A stretch of 64,000 nucleotides of DNA from the NCBI RefSeq assembly GCF_043290135.1, contig NC_134702.1, forward strand, positions 75,380,417 through 75,444,416, read 5' to 3'. This document shows, piece after piece, positions 20,953 to 33,370 of the stretch. The stretch comes from Rhipicephalus microplus. Taxonomy: Eukaryota; Arthropoda; Arachnida; Ixodida; Ixodidae. Below the pieces are notes generated by a model that was not told the DNA's origin, did no database searches, and was given only the letters and a program-made list of their open reading frames with translations. Every line of letters begins with the position of its first letter. Within the stretch, counting starts at the first letter, position 1. Position numbers and translations under genes: made by a program.

Positions 20953-22793
20953 TCGATCGGCATGAAGCGCAGCACTTATTGAGCACGTTGACACATCTTT
21001 CTTTTTCTAGCCTTAAGCGCGATGTATGATCCTTTTCTTAGTCGAAGCCAGATGTTTATTTGAACGCTGATCTTGGTCAAGCTGCGCGCACGGCGGCACA
21101 TAAACAATAAAGTCAGACATAGACGGCGCCGAAGCATCAAAGCCCTGCGCTTATTCAACGCACTTCTTCCTTTGCGAGCCGTTCAAGCGCACAGTTTGAC
21201 CAAGATAAACGCAAGTGAACTCGTCCAGCGTTTTGTGTAGACTTACTATTGAGGAAAGCTTTCGCGTTTTTTTTGTCATATATTGGGGTGCAATGGCCGG
21301 CGCTCAGCTCGTATGGCAGGTAGGTTTCGCCCGCGCGTTCACATAATATCTATGCTATGCGCGCCTGCACGACAATTTATTTCTCGGTATAATATTCGCA
21401 GCAAATTTATGAGAAAGTGTTTATTTGTGCAAAATACACACGTACCGGTGATAAAAAGGTCTTTGCACACTGTGGTTCCAACGTTCGGTACCCAAAGTTT
21501 ACCTGTCGTGGTGGCTCTCTTCAACGCCACAACCCACCTCATTTTTCTTTCTTCGTTCCATGGGAATTGATACATACCGATACACGCCATTTGCCTTTCA
21601 CACTCGAGTTGTAGTAGCCAATGGCTGAACTACTGACCATGCATACAAGGATGAAGATAAACGGGTGACCACGCGCGCGAATCCCGAACAATTTGAGGCT
21701 TATGGCAGAGTGGTTCGCCGTCGTGTGTCCTCCTCGAACCGGAAGCAGGTAGCAGACTGTGGATCCCACAATTGCTCGCTTTTTTGCTGGTCACCTATTG
21801 GGGAGCACCCACCAGGGCAAAAGCGATGCGTTGGTGCATTTTCGGAGCAATCACGGGAGCAGTATCAGAGGACTGGCTCTGTTTCATTTCCGGTTTCCCT
21901 CGCCTGGTGCCCACCGGAGGAAAATGGTGAAAAGCGAACGTATTTGCTCCGGTACAATCCGGTTTGAAAAAGGCGAACAGGGCAGAGAGGGCGCATCATT
22001 CCCCAATTCTTCCCAGCAAGGTATATTTTTGTTTACAGCGTAGTAAACTGTTACAAGTGATACGCTTATCAGTGGATATCGAGTTCGATAAGAAACAGGA
22101 GCATGGGAAAGAAACAGCGATAAGAAACAGCGCTTTTAGCCTATTGGCACGATCCGCACTATGCGCGGGCAGCGTGCTGGAACATCCCCTGTTTGTGTAT
22201 TTTTAAGGTCAAAGTGCAGCGTGGCTAATTTTGTCAGTATCGTACTTCGCAGTGGGTAAGGCGCACGCAATGAGTCAGTATGCTACCTGAGAAGAAGAAA
22301 AAAAAAACTATAGTTAGGCTCATATGTTGCACTTATGTGTTTCTTATAATACCGTCACTTTTTTTTTCAATTTTCTGCCCAGTACTACATTGATGATGTG
22401 TTAAATGAAGCGGTATGTCAGCTGCGCTAGAAGCATGCAGCTGTCGCGTAGAGTAGCTGATTTTGAGTATGCGTTCTGATATCTTTGTGCACGTGTTTTC
22501 GCTGTAGGTGCTCATGCACGCACTGCATACTCTCAAGGGGTCATGACGTGGATGAAGGGAGCAGACTAAAGGTCGGGTATTAAACTGCTTATTCGGGCCT
22601 AACTTGTGACCACGTAAAAGAAAAATCAGAGAACAGCGAGGCGCTAGCACTGATAGCAACGAACGGAGCGTCGGCCGTCGATCAACTGACCAGCGGCGAA
22701 GTGCGTCGGCATTTATACACTTGCCATCGAATGTTTTAGGCTTATCGATATCGGTGACGTAGTTCCAGAATAATCTGTAATGTTCATGAGGTG
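20953..22793. other. No gene seen
   Basis: Nothing recognised. Two similar CCGG-rich stretches near 21790-21960 may be an old repeat. Confidence 0.3.
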
Positions 22794-23057
22794 GGCGTAA
22801 TCTCATGGATTGATATGTTGAGTTTAACGTTCCAAAACTACCGTATGATTATGAGAGACACCGTAGTGAAGGGCTCCGGAAATTTCGACCACCTGGGATT
22901 CTTTAACCTGCACCCAAAGTTAAGCACATAGGCCTACAACATTTCCGCCTCCATTGAAAATGCAGCCGCTGCAGCCGAGATACGATCCCGCGACCTGCGG
23001 GTCAGCAGCCAAGTGCCTTAGCCACTAGACCACCGCGGCGGGGCCGGCGTAATCTCA
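22794..23057 (-). mobile_element. Ruka-like SINE, full length, with 12-bp target-site duplication
   Basis: GGCGTAATCTCA flanks the element at 22794-22805 and 23046-23057. The 240-bp insert on the minus strand starts with a tRNA-like head (GCGGTGGTCTAGTGGCTAAG with box A; CGCGGGATCGTATCTCGG as degenerate box B). It continues through the body shared with 20792-20935 and ends in a CAACATATCAATCC-type tail. It supplies the full-length reference for the family in this window. Confidence 0.85.
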
Positions 23058-24152
23058 ACAAAACGATTTACTACAGCCTCGAAGCTTTTCGAACATCGTA
23101 GGCGCGGTTTGCGCTAAATAGTAGTGTAACGAGAAACATAGCACTTGAAATGATCATCTATTGTGCAATGCTTTCATGCTTCCATGCTATGGCGAAAAAG
23201 TTTGGAGGGGGGGGGGTAAGGGCCTGGTATGCTATCCCCTGGCTACGCCCTTTCATCGACCTTACAATGTCTTGGCGCATTTAGGTAGATCATAGCATGC
23301 CATGGCCTAAGTAGCCCAGTATAACGTCCAGCCAAATGGCTAATTACCTAGCCGCGCACGCTCAGGTGCTAACAGACGATGATAACAAAGAAGACGTGCA
23401 GTGGCCGAGCAGCGTGCTAGAATGTACAGGGCGACCTTGATGATTAACCCGTAGCCTCAGGTTTAGCGGCGGTCGTGGTGTTGTAAGGCACTCGGCTAGT
23501 GCTAATGTCAAAGGCGATCGTGCTGATTGTTCTATTATAGAATTAGTGCAGGCCATAAAAGCTTCAAAGTAAATTTAAACACCCCATGCCTCTAAAAATA
23601 TTGTCACTTCTGCGCTCAGCGGAACGACAAACCAATCAAAGAATATGCTTCTGGTCGAAAAACGCCATGCAACTTGGTCGACCATCCTGAACGCAATGAC
23701 CGGTTTCATCATAACCAATAAAACTCATCGCGCTAGGGGGTCAATATGAATTTTTCATACTGTTAGTTCAATCTAAAGGGGCTGTCGCCAAAGCTAAAAA
23801 AAATCCCGAGTTTCGCGAAACTCGGCCGATTTCGCATAGCATCCCAGAATGGGATAACGGTGCGACGCAGCATGTCATTGAGAGTTTTCAGGAGTTTGCA
23901 TTTTGAACATGGCAAACATTTCTCGTTCGCCCGCCAAAGAAGATGACTGACGTGAGTGTCAGTGAGAACAGGCATGTCGTCGCCACGCCAATCATTATGT
24001 CTGAGCTTGCGTTTGAGTTTATTCGACCACGCAATTAGGGTATGAAAAACACACTCTATGCGTGGCTTTGTACAAAGGCAATTAAGCTGCATCTCACAGA
24101 TTGACTGGCCGTTAAACCGTAAAAAGAAGACCTAAATTACGACTTTGAATGA
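23058..24152. other. No gene seen
   Basis: A small palindrome CCGAGTTTCGCGAAACTCGG lies at 23806-23825, related to one near 6045. The 109-codon minus frame at 23763-24092 spans it and has no recognised domain. Probably an old dispersed repeat. Confidence 0.3.
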
Positions 24153-25160
24153 AAATGAATGGCAGCATATCCAAGGAGTGAATGATGGAGAGTGGGGCGA
24201 AGAATTCGTCCGTTCATTCGTTCTTGCTTCCGTCCGTACATGCGTCCGTCAGTGTGACCCTCCATGCGTCCATCAGCCCGTCCGTGCGTGCGTCTGTTCG
24301 TACGTCCGTCCCTGCGTTCGTCCATGCAGCCGCCCCTGCGTCCGTTCATGCGTCCATCCATGCATCTGTCTTTGTGTCCGTTCGTCCATCTATTCAACAC
24401 TCCAAGTAACACCATCTCGCATCTTTTCATCATATATTCCCCAGATAGAAGCACCGCCATCCAGCGGACATTCCAAGGACTAAACGAGAGGTGGCACACG
24501 CACACTTTCTTACGGCTTGCGCTTCGGGTCCACATCCCACCTTTAACCACTTCGAGTTCATGGTATATATTAGTTCACTGTATTCATGGCACTGCGGCCG
24601 AACACTCGCTAAACCTTTCGAAAACCAAGGAGGTTACGCCCAGCGAGTATGACGCAGCAAACTTTTTCAGTCAGATAGTGCTCAATGTACATGCTAATGG
24701 CTGCTAATGGGAAATGAGAGGCGGGGAATTCGGCTTTTACTTTCTTACGGCTTGCGCTTCGTATCTACTTCCCATTTTTAACCACCTCGAGTTCATTCAT
24801 GGTATATACAAGTTCATTGTATTCATGGCACTGCGACTCAACGCTCGCTAAACGTTTCTAAAGCTAAGGAGGTTACACCCAGAGAGTATAACGTAGCAAC
24901 CCTTTGTTGTCAGATAGTGCTCAATGTACATGCCAATGGCTGCTAATGGTGATCGCAGCCTGCGCGTTAACTAAAAGCCGAATGCTCCTGTCTCTCATTC
25001 CCCATTAGCAGCCATTGACATGTACATTGAGCACTATTTTTTATTGTTCAACAACGCACAGAAGAAGTCTCTCACCGGCACCACCTTGGTGGTCAAAATG
25101 TTATACATGTTACATACTACGAAGGACAAATGGGTGCCCCTATAAGAAGCTTCGCCCCTA
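24153..25160 (+). mobile_element. Minisatellite-bearing element, copy 3 (internally duplicated)
   Basis: It has the same left block and GGGGCGAAG (24194-24202), minisatellite (about 24205-24395), body, and right end GAAGCTTCGCCCC (25146-25158) as copy 1. The segment around CTTACGGCTTGCGCTTCG is present twice (about 24510-24720 and 24740-24960). It is followed by an inverted copy of the junction, giving arms 24913-24950 and 25005-25042. This accounts for a length near 1.0 kb against about 770 bp in copies 1 and 2. Confidence 0.75.
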
Positions 25161-25607
25161 AAACACTGCTGCAACAGTACGGAGACGAGAAGGCGCAAAC
25201 ACGACCGCCAAGTTTGTGTATTCTCGTATTCGTCCTGTTTTAACTCTTTTTCTTCATTCAATATCAGTAGGTACTAACGAGCCAAATTCAAGATGCTTAT
25301 ATAGTTCATTTATATTACGTCGGGTTCTTCTCCCAACGTTCCCCACATTCTACGGTCACCCTTCATCTTTATAAATCTGATAGCCTCAGGACACGCCTGT
25401 ATACGTGCTCCTCGTAGAATAGCTCGCTGACCCCATGGTCCAACGCATACTTGGCTGGATGTTGCCTTCAGTCTGCCATGGAAGCAGGATTTGTCCTATC
25501 CTCCGCTCAAAGGCTTGGAAGCAGGGCTGTTTCTACAAGGATTTTCTGCTCATTGCAAGCCACGACCAAGCCGGAGGCCATCCAGTTAAAAAATACCTAC
25601 GCAACAA
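25161..25607. other. No gene seen
   Basis: No coding or repeat signal recognised. Confidence 0.3.
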
Positions 25608-25920
25608 ATCTACGGACTGCATGATGATGAGTGGGGCGAAGTGTCTGGCAGTCAATTCATCCGCGCTTCCGTCCGTCCGTTCGTTCCTGCTTTTGTTCGT
25701 CCGTTCGACCAACCATACGTCCATCCATCCGTCGATGCGTCCATCCATGCGTCGATCCCTGTGTTCATTCGTGCGTCCATCCATGCACCCACCCGTGCGT
25801 CCGTTCGTCCACGTTTCCATGCTGGTGTTCATTTGTGTGTCCACCCATCTGTGCATCCGTCCATGCGTCCGTGTGTTCGTTCGTCGGTGCGTCCGTCTGT
25901 TGCACAGAAATAAATGGGAT
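25608..25920 (+). mobile_element. Minisatellite-bearing element, copy 4 (left end plus minisatellite)
   Basis: CTACGGACTGCATGATGATG, then AGTGGGGCGAAG, is followed by a long CGTCCATCCATGCGTCCG-type array to about 25905. The body and right end are absent or unrecognised. A separate small element or flank follows. Confidence 0.6.
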
Positions 25921-26700
25921 AGCGACGTGGGGACTTTTGACCAGCCCTGTGCATTTACGGAAAAGAGTATTAAATGAATACCAGCGCGCATAAAATGCTT
26001 GAGCCTGCAGAAATAGCTCTTGATCTCACATTTGTCAGGGTATTTAATACAGTAGGACGCTATAAAATGGCCATTCACGTGTCGCATAATGTTCAGCTTT
26101 CATTACCTTAGAGCAAGCAGTCCGCTTTCTCTGTAATTTTCGTCTATGTCACCTCAATAATTGTGAGACCCGCAGGAAGGCTTTGAGCCCTTCCTTAGTA
26201 GAGTACCAAGATCTCTAAATTGTTAACCACTTTTTCTGAGTGCTTTATTTGCGTCACAGATTTTTAGTTACTCTAGGTATTTGGATGGCTCACTGCTCTC
26301 TCGTAGTCGAGTACCAAGTACTCGAAATCGCTCAACACTTTTTCTAAACACACTTCTACTGGTTGTGTGCACTATTGCAGTTGTATATGTACTATCGGCG
26401 TCAAATTGAATCCTAGCAGCGGGAACCCTTCGTGATGGTATAGTGCGTGCCTCCACTTATCATTATGAACAGGCACACATTTATACGAACAGAATGAGCA
26501 CGCCTGTCAACGGTGATAACTGGACCGCATGCACTATACTATAGCGACGGCTCACCGCTTTTCGGGTTTCATTGGACGCCGATTGTACAGTATCTACTAA
26601 ATATTTACTTGCAGAAATTAAAAAATATACACAAAAAACGTACGCGAATGTTTGGGGTTCTAGTGATTCCGAAAGTTTTACGACTTTGAGAAAAGAAAAA
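25921..26700. other. No gene seen
   Basis: Two similar phrases, GAGTACCAAGATCTCTAAAT near 26200 and GAGTACCAAGTACTCGAAAT near 26310, suggest an old partial duplication of about 110 bp. No gene is recognised. Confidence 0.3.
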
Positions 26701-27205
26701 GTGTATTTATTTATTTATTGACTCATTTATTCAATGCTTTTGGCTTTTCAGGCGTGCACAGGAGTGGGTGTACAAAATAAAGAGACTGTAATTAGGATTT
26801 TTATTAGAAAAAAAAGAAAAGAAAAATCCGCACTCTAAAGCAACAATAGCAGGGACAACAGCAATAAATATATCAATAAACCTTGCATATTAATATTTCA
26901 ATGGTTGTAAAAAACAGAAAACAAAAAACGGCATTCATGATACATTCAATCGATGAGAACGATTGAACATGCGAAACAATGTTCAATTATACGTGCAATA
27001 CAATGTGTTTCCCTTCAATTGCGGACGGATTCTGAACCGCCCATTACAAATCCTCCAAAATAAGACTCTCGCAGGGACGAAAATGAAACAAGGGATCCAG
27101 CACTGACGACTTCAATCGGCAGGTGATTTAACACCTCTATAAGTGCGCGAGAAAAGAATGTTTTAACATACCGAACAGGTAGTTATTTGTTTATGCGGGA
27201 TTTGC
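26700..27205 (-). pseudogene. CR1/L2-type LINE 3' end remnant
   Basis: Minus-strand translation near 27030-27180 gives a degenerate ORF2 C-terminus (KTFFSRALIEVLNHLPIEVV, then SAGSLVSF), comparable to the SFFPRTVGEWNNL-type ends of CR1-a and CR1-b. A 3' UTR follows, ending in (AAATA)n-like repeats at 26705-26725. No other part of the element is visible. Confidence 0.45.
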
Positions 27206-27407
27206 AAGAAAGACAGTAATATGAAATAGTGTTTTATTTCTCTCTTACCCGGCCACTGTGCCAAGCTTTTTATTCGGCCGCAAGAATAGACGTCATTTCT
27301 GTGATAACCATTACTGCTACTACCAAGCTGCGGAGCAGGGTACGTTTGGTGCAATGACCTAAAAATTATTTCTTTGTATTGTTAAATATATTTGTTTTGG
27401 AAAAGAA

Positions 27408-28262
27408 GTCAGCAGATCCCAAGTACCTGGAAATTGACGTAATGCGAAGCTTGCGAAAGGAAAATGACCGTGTTGCAATTTTGTTATTTAGTGACATGTC
27501 ATGGAATGGCGCTAAATATATGTACAAATGTTGCATGCACAGACATATGTTGAAGAACAGCAGATGTTTACGTAAGCAGTTGTTTGCACTGGCGCAACGA
27601 TTCCAACTGGAACATGCGTATTAACAACATCAGAAGCTGATATGAAGCGCTGATGCTCGTGAGCATGCTGGCCTTGGACACTGCTACATACATCAACCTC
27701 AGTGCATGGCAACTAACCACAATTGACGTTAATTCGACGTGACGGCTGTATCAAAGGAGTGCATAAGTAATGCTTATAAAATTGTGTAGGCAGCACTCCA
27801 ACCAATATATATGTTTTACGAAGATTAGCACTTATTTGAAAAGTATTTCCGAGACCTGGAGTACATATGTAGTAAAATGCTTCGTTGCACGAACAATGCT
27901 TGGGATCGATTTCAGCTCAGACCCTGACATTATTCTTTGCATTCGTCGGGTCGACGCTACCGATGTCGGGTATTTCTTAACGCTCACGTGTTAGAATAGC
28001 CCATGTGTGTTCTCGTCATTCCTGGGTAGATACTTAGTGTCAATCACCTGTTGCACATACCCGCATACTAGCGGCACATACACGCCCGTGGGTATGTGCC
28101 ACTGTCTGGTGGGAATTGTTTGACAATATACGCGACAGCATTGTGACTTGATTCATGTCTTGACCAGCACGTCATATTCGTCGAACCTTCTAGCGCTCCC
28201 ATGCTAATTTTGGTTCACGCCACGTTAAGGGGGTGACCACGAGAGCACCCCAACGAAGCGGC

Positions 28263-28360
<98 letters not shown>

Positions 28361-28402
28361 CGCCCAAGGTCACCGAAGTTCGCTGAGAAACGCTTTGCAT
28401 TT
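27408..28402 (+). mobile_element. Full-length GATA element, second copy (HINE-like candidate)
   Basis: Its 5' end matches the 3054 element (CAGATCCCA...ATGCGAAGC at 27413-27450), and its 3' end is (GATA)n (28263-28360), the conserved tail, and hairpin AAACGC-TTT-GCATTT (28388-28402, one mismatch). The interior is unique sequence rather than the 147-bp array and holds a perfect 9-bp inverted repeat (GGCACATAC/GTATGTGCC, 28073-28100). Shared ends with different interiors argue for one family with variable cargo. Confidence 0.6.
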
Positions 28403-28959
28403 ATTAGGAGAACTCAAGTGCCCACCATACAGTCAGGAAATCCTTCGCACTATGTCATCTGACGCCTGTAAATGCAATAGTGTTACTGAAGATGACCAAA
28501 TGTCACTTTTAAACGTGTTAGTATTCTCTATTTTTGAAAGCAACTTGTTATTATGCTGTTCTCGCGCAAAATTTCAATCTATATAGAGTAGGTTTACCAG
28601 GAATATTCCTAGCGCAATTACAGATTTCCTACTTATAAGAACGATAATTTGTGAGGGTAACGTGGTGCGGAATATTCTTATGTTAAATAAACCTGTTTTT
28701 GTGCGTTTCATTCATTATTTAGCAGATCATTTTAATATACACTGTATAACTTACACATCTTGAGTAATAGAATACGACAAAAAATTAGAATACCGGCCTA
28801 AACTATGCCCCCATCTTTAAAAGGCCCGCTGATAAATGCATTACAAATAAATTCACGAACGAAGCATACAACAACGTGGTGACAGTGCCGTTTTGAAGAA
28901 GACGGCCATAGAAACAGCCTTTCTGCGCACGATACTACAGTAGGTAGCGATACTAAAGT
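28403..28959. other. No gene seen
   Basis: AT-rich, no recognised feature. Confidence 0.3.
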
Positions 28960-29850
28960 CGTGCTTTGTGAACGCTGCGCGTTACAGTACATGGCGGGGA
29001 TTTAGGATTTCAATCGTCAATGGTAAATGGCAGCTGGTGTCCCGGGCCTCAGGCTGTATAAATAAGATGGCAGTTGTGGAAGAGGTCACCATTGCGCTAG
29101 CTCTTCAGGCAGCAGACATGCCTTGTGTGATTTACTCGGATTCAAGATCGGACGCGTGGTCTTTCTGCTCTGGAGGTTTGATTTCACAGCAGGCAGCCAT
29201 TGTCATGTGAAGTGGTCGCATACAAGAGAGAGATGGGTTGGTTATTTGTTTCAAGCACACGTTGAGGGTATGGATAGGGTTAATTATAATGCTAGCGCTC
29301 ACATGCTTGCACAGCAATGCACGAACCGTGTGGGGGATGGTGAAGCGTCGGGGGGGGGGGGGGGGGCATTGACATTAGAAAGGATCCTTTGACAACGTTC
29401 CATTAGATTACGTCCAGCTACAAGCTGAGTCAAGAGCGTTTTCCCCTTCTTAATGCTAGGCTCAACAGAACCCAGAAAATCTCTTTTTGACTCCTACAAA
29501 CGGGCAGATATGTCTGCCCACGAACGTATCGTAAGATAGAGGCGGACTTTCATGAAGAGTGTCTTCGTAGTGGCCTCTACAGTTGTTCGCTAACCGACAT
29601 GCTCTGGCAATTCCTCCCGAATGTGGGCGTAATTCATGTGAAGACTGGCGGCGGCGGAGCTTACACAGCCCGGACTTGGGTCTACAACAATTGGCGGTCC
29701 GAAGGGTTTGGCCCATCGCGCAGGGCCTTCACTTTTCTGAGCTGACCTGGGTATAGCCACTGACTGGTTGAAGGGGCCTTAGGACTTCGTTCAACTGGTC
29801 CCTCCAGTGTTTATTAAAAGTTCTTTGTATGTATGTATGTTGCACTTGGA
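28960..29850 (+). pseudogene. I-superfamily LINE 3' remnant (RNase H region and tail)
   Basis: Plus-strand reading recovers an RNase H-like stretch (EVTIALALQAADMPCVIYSD, then SRSDAWSFCSGGLISQQAAI) with later frameshifts and stops. The end is a 3' UTR with GTTTATTAAAAGTTCTTTG and a (TATG)n tail. A G13+ run near 29349-29366 lies in a glycine-rich linker. It is another family from the LINE at 18318, judging by the tail. Confidence 0.6.
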
Positions 29851-31182
29851 ATGACTAATCTTAGGTAAGCACTTTATGCGGCGAGTGAAATAACTATATC
29901 TTAATGTTACCTTGGGTGGCTTGGGTTCCATTTAATATATTTTCGACACACATACGTTGATATGCATGTACGCGCAATGTCACAAAACTTTAGAAGAAGC
30001 ACATATAAATTGCAAAACTCGAGCTATATCATTCAGGTTCCTCAAAAAATTGAGGCTGAAGAGCTTAGAACGGAAGTGTCACGATCTTTAAAAAGTTCAA
30101 AACAGTTTTGGTCTAAGGTCTTTGAGTAGAAGAAGCTAAGTTTTAGGGGGCTTCAATAGTTTTATGGTCAGAAAATATCTCTATGACTTGACATTTTACA
30201 CCGTGTGATAGGAGCACGTAGCCTCATAACGAACTTATGCTGCAGCTGACTCTTTTTCATCTATCTCGCGAAACAGCAAAACGCTCGTGTAGGGGAATAC
30301 GGCCGCTCGCAGGAAATGAGTAGGTTAGTGCAGTGATACCATAGCAGCCTAGAAGGGAACATGAACTGTTCTCTGATGCCTGTTTAAATACCACGCGTAC
30401 CAGCGTCCATGACCGTACGCTTACATTTCCAGTTCAAAGTTGCCCATTGGCGTCTCTCACAATCATAAGGTGGTTTTGGCACGTTAAACCCCACATATCT
30501 TCTCATGTGTGCAATGTGAGAATGGAAAAATTCCGAGCTTATTGGCTACATTCTTGTTCTTTGCACTTGCGCAATCTGAAACTCGCAAAATGCAGTGAAG
30601 TCACTTGTAACTTCATCGCGCGTAATAATCATGCGATATGCGAGGAAAAACGGAGCGGGAATAAATGCATGGAAAAGTTGGGTAGAAGAACAATTTAGAA
30701 CTGATATTTCTCGTATGTGGACCATTCTAGAGCATATGCCGTAATTCTGTCACGTGAATCACCGTTTCAGTGCCTGGAAAAGCACCTAAGGAGCGAAAAA
30801 CACCAATAAAGAATAGCATGCTCGATTGTGTACCTTCAGAACCTGTTTTAGGGCCCTCATATAGGCACGGCATGCAAACACGGACTCAAGAGAGCAGTGA
30901 AGGCACCACAAGTGCCGTTTTGAAAAAAGTGAGAGTGGCTGAAAAGAAAGTGAAGTGATGTATTTAATGCCGAAACTCCCCGCTCGGGTTAAAATGAGCC
31001 AAACGGTGGCGCGCTGCAATCATTGCGGGGCGGTAGCGTGGTCCCTCTCGGAACATAAGCGGCGGTGCGAACGGTGCGAGTGGAAAAACAAAAAAACAAA
31101 AAAGAAACAAATCACAGCATCTGTGACTTTTCCGTGTGTAATTCGCCCCGTCGATCATGACGTATAGAAATCATGAGAAGCA

Positions 31183-31184
<2 letters not shown>
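29851..31184. other. Mostly featureless; one SINE scrap and an unassigned small frame
   Basis: Apart from the SINE scrap at 30449-30500, I recognise only a 70-codon open frame at 30955-31167. It contains CNHCGAVAWSLSEHKRRCERC, which has cysteine and histidine spacing like a single zinc finger. Without an upstream or downstream partner, this could be a remnant of a LINE ORF1 or chance. Confidence 0.3.
30449..30500 (+). mobile_element. Ruka-like SINE 3' scrap
   Basis: GGCGTCTCTCACAATCATAA, GGTGGTTTTGGCACGTTAAA and CCCCACATAT match the last part of the full-length SINE. It starts at the same base (GCGTCTCTCA) as the tiny insert at 39793. No clear target-site duplication is visible. Confidence 0.6.

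Positions 31185-31251
<67 letters not shown>
31185..31251. repeat. (TA)n microsatellite
   Basis: About 67 bp of TA repeats with one TT interruption, next to the LINE endonuclease fragment. Confidence 0.85.
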
Positions 31252-31336
31252 AACAATTTTTATTTGTTCTTAAAGGCTCTTAGAACCGATGAAGGGTGAG
31301 CGGTTCCGTGTTTATGTACACCTTTAAATTTCCAAT

Positions 31337-31605
31337 CTACAGAATAGGAGCTAGACACGTGGCCAATATTACAATTCCATAGTCAAGGACTTTGATGGCT
31401 GCGTGTTTTCTGTTGCGACTTTGACTCGTCAGTGGTAGTTTGAGATCTTCAGCTGATTTAGTTTGCCTCAGGTAGATGGCAACACCACCTGCAGGACGTT
31501 CCAATTCATCAGTACACACAACCGATACGTATCCTTTGATGTACGGTCGTTTGGCGTTCCATGTCTCGGTAAGGCCGAGCACGTTAAGTGCGGTCAGTAC
31601 AAGGT
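31337..31605 (-). pseudogene. LINE apurinic-like endonuclease fragment
   Basis: The minus-strand reading LGLTETWNAKRPYIKGY...ELERPAGGVAIYLR...HAAIKVLDYG matches the core of an APE-type LINE endonuclease. The ETW catalytic Glu and the GGVAIY strand are evident. Neither RT nor ORF1 accompanies it. It is a different family from CR1-a to CR1-c. Confidence 0.65.
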
Positions 31606-32924
31606 AGACCTGTGCGCCGGTACCGAAATCGCCGGCGGCGGCACGCCGGTGTTTTCACCTCCAGCGGCGGCGTGCGATCGGCGCGGGGCTTATCGAACCG
31701 GCGGTGGTGTGGAGAGACGGAGGTATAATAAAGAAAAAACTAAAAAAATTACGAATACCTTGGCACTATGCACTATCTGTTTGAGCAAAGCTCTCTTTTG
31801 CTATAGATTCCACTTAAGTTCTGCGCAGAGCTCCGGTGGTCTCTCTAAGCAAAGCTCTGTATTGCTGTAGATTACGTTTCGTTTCTGCGCAGCGTTCTGG
31901 TGGTATTCCGTGGCTCCGGAATATGACGGTGGAAGCCGCCTTCATTTCACTTCGCTGCCCCTGGCTCTTTTTGGTTGGAATTTGATAAGGACAGAGAAAA
32001 ACGCCATTGCCAGGATGGAAGCGTCTGATATAAAGAGGCGCCTCATGAGCTTTCCGCTGCGGAAGAGAGTATGCGCCACCGCTTCGGGAAGGGGCGAATG
32101 GGACCCACCAATGTCTGTAGCCCATTTTCTTATGAAGTCAATATCGTCCTAGCAACGTTACGAGCATTTGAAAATACTTTTTGTCTTGACTAGCACGCGC
32201 ATAGTGTTGAAAGATAAGGTGCAAGGAAAGAGTGTCAGCATGCAGCAACATGTGGGGGGCAGGGCGGATTTATTTTTAAATAAGTGAAAGTAAGATAACA
32301 GTGAGCCTCGTAACCATCTGCATCATAGTACGACACCTCAGCAGTGGCTCACAAGAGAGGGGGGTAAGGAGGGATCAAATGGATAGGGAGGATTAAAAGG
32401 GATAGAGATAAAAATAGAGCAGGGACAGAGAGACCCACATACAGCAGAAATAAGGAGAAGATGGGAAAATTGACACGGTCGCTGGAGTCCGAGGGTGGGG
32501 CACCACTTAATAAGAGGTCTTGGCGCCAGAAGATGGCGTATGGCGAGCCAGTCGGCGAGAGCTGCGCTGTCGTCGGAGATCGCGCGGACGCAACCGGTCG
32601 ATACGAAATCCAGAGAGCAAGTCAGCAACATGTGACGGGGCGCTGAAGTGACAGGAAGTCACTATAACGAAAGGAGATTTTTCCGAAGGACCAGTAACGT
32701 CGGATATAGCTTGCTGGTGACTAATGAACAATAGCGCGAGATTTCCCGTGAAGTGCTGCACTCAAATGAGTGTAATGTTTTCACGTCACCTCTCGTGTAT
32801 TCATCTGACTTTCAGCAAGTACCTGGCTCATGTCCAAGCACATCCAATCGCTTTATGCCACAGTGATCCCAAAGCAATGGTTGCCGTGGTGACAAAGCAA
32901 ATAAAATACGGTGTGAAGGACAAA
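31606..32924. other. No gene seen; includes a 64-bp tandem dimer
   Basis: A GC-rich patch (31615-31720) is followed by a direct repeat at about 31779-31910 with GCAAAGCTCT at 31785 and 31849 (period 64) and TCTGCGCAG in both units. A purine-rich tract covers 32340-32460. No gene is recognised. Confidence 0.35.
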
Positions 32925-33044
<120 letters not shown>

Positions 33045-33370
33045 GTGGGCCAGGCAGCAGCACTACCGGCGGGATGCTCAGTAATCCCTTCTGCTTCGTT
33101 CTTCAGGTTTTGGCTGTGCTTCAAGAAATTCGGCTATCACAGCGCGGCTGCCTCCCTGGAATCAAGCAAGCCGAACTGCTACGCAGATATGGACCGGAGC
33201 CATCGCCGCTTGCCGACTACGGTATCAGCAGCATCAAAAGTCCTCACACCGCAAGATGGCCATTGCGACCATCTTCGGTGACGTCACATCACGTGTCCAT
33301 CTTGGAAGCTACAAAAGGGCGTGAACCGGCGAGCCACCCCAGTGGGCCAGGCAGCAGCACTACCGGCGGG
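33045..33370 (+). promoter_or_regulatory. CR1-a 5' tandem unit (A-B-A) with CRE and YY1-like motifs
   Basis: Unit A (GTGGGCCAGGCAGCAGCACT...TTCTTCAG, about 63 bp) occurs at 33045 and again at 33342, exactly 297 bp apart. Between them lies B. B contains TGACGTCA (33279-33286), CACGTG (33290-33295), AAGATGG (33253-33259) and two CCATCTT (33269-33275, 33297-33303), resembling CREB/ATF, E-box and YY1 sites. This is the likely internal promoter of the element. Promoter function is inference; the motifs and repeat are seen. Confidence 0.65.

Noticed and set aside
30955..31167. Small frame with a zinc-finger-like Cys/His pattern
   Set aside because: A single imperfect motif, no neighbouring coding sequence; not enough to call a gene.
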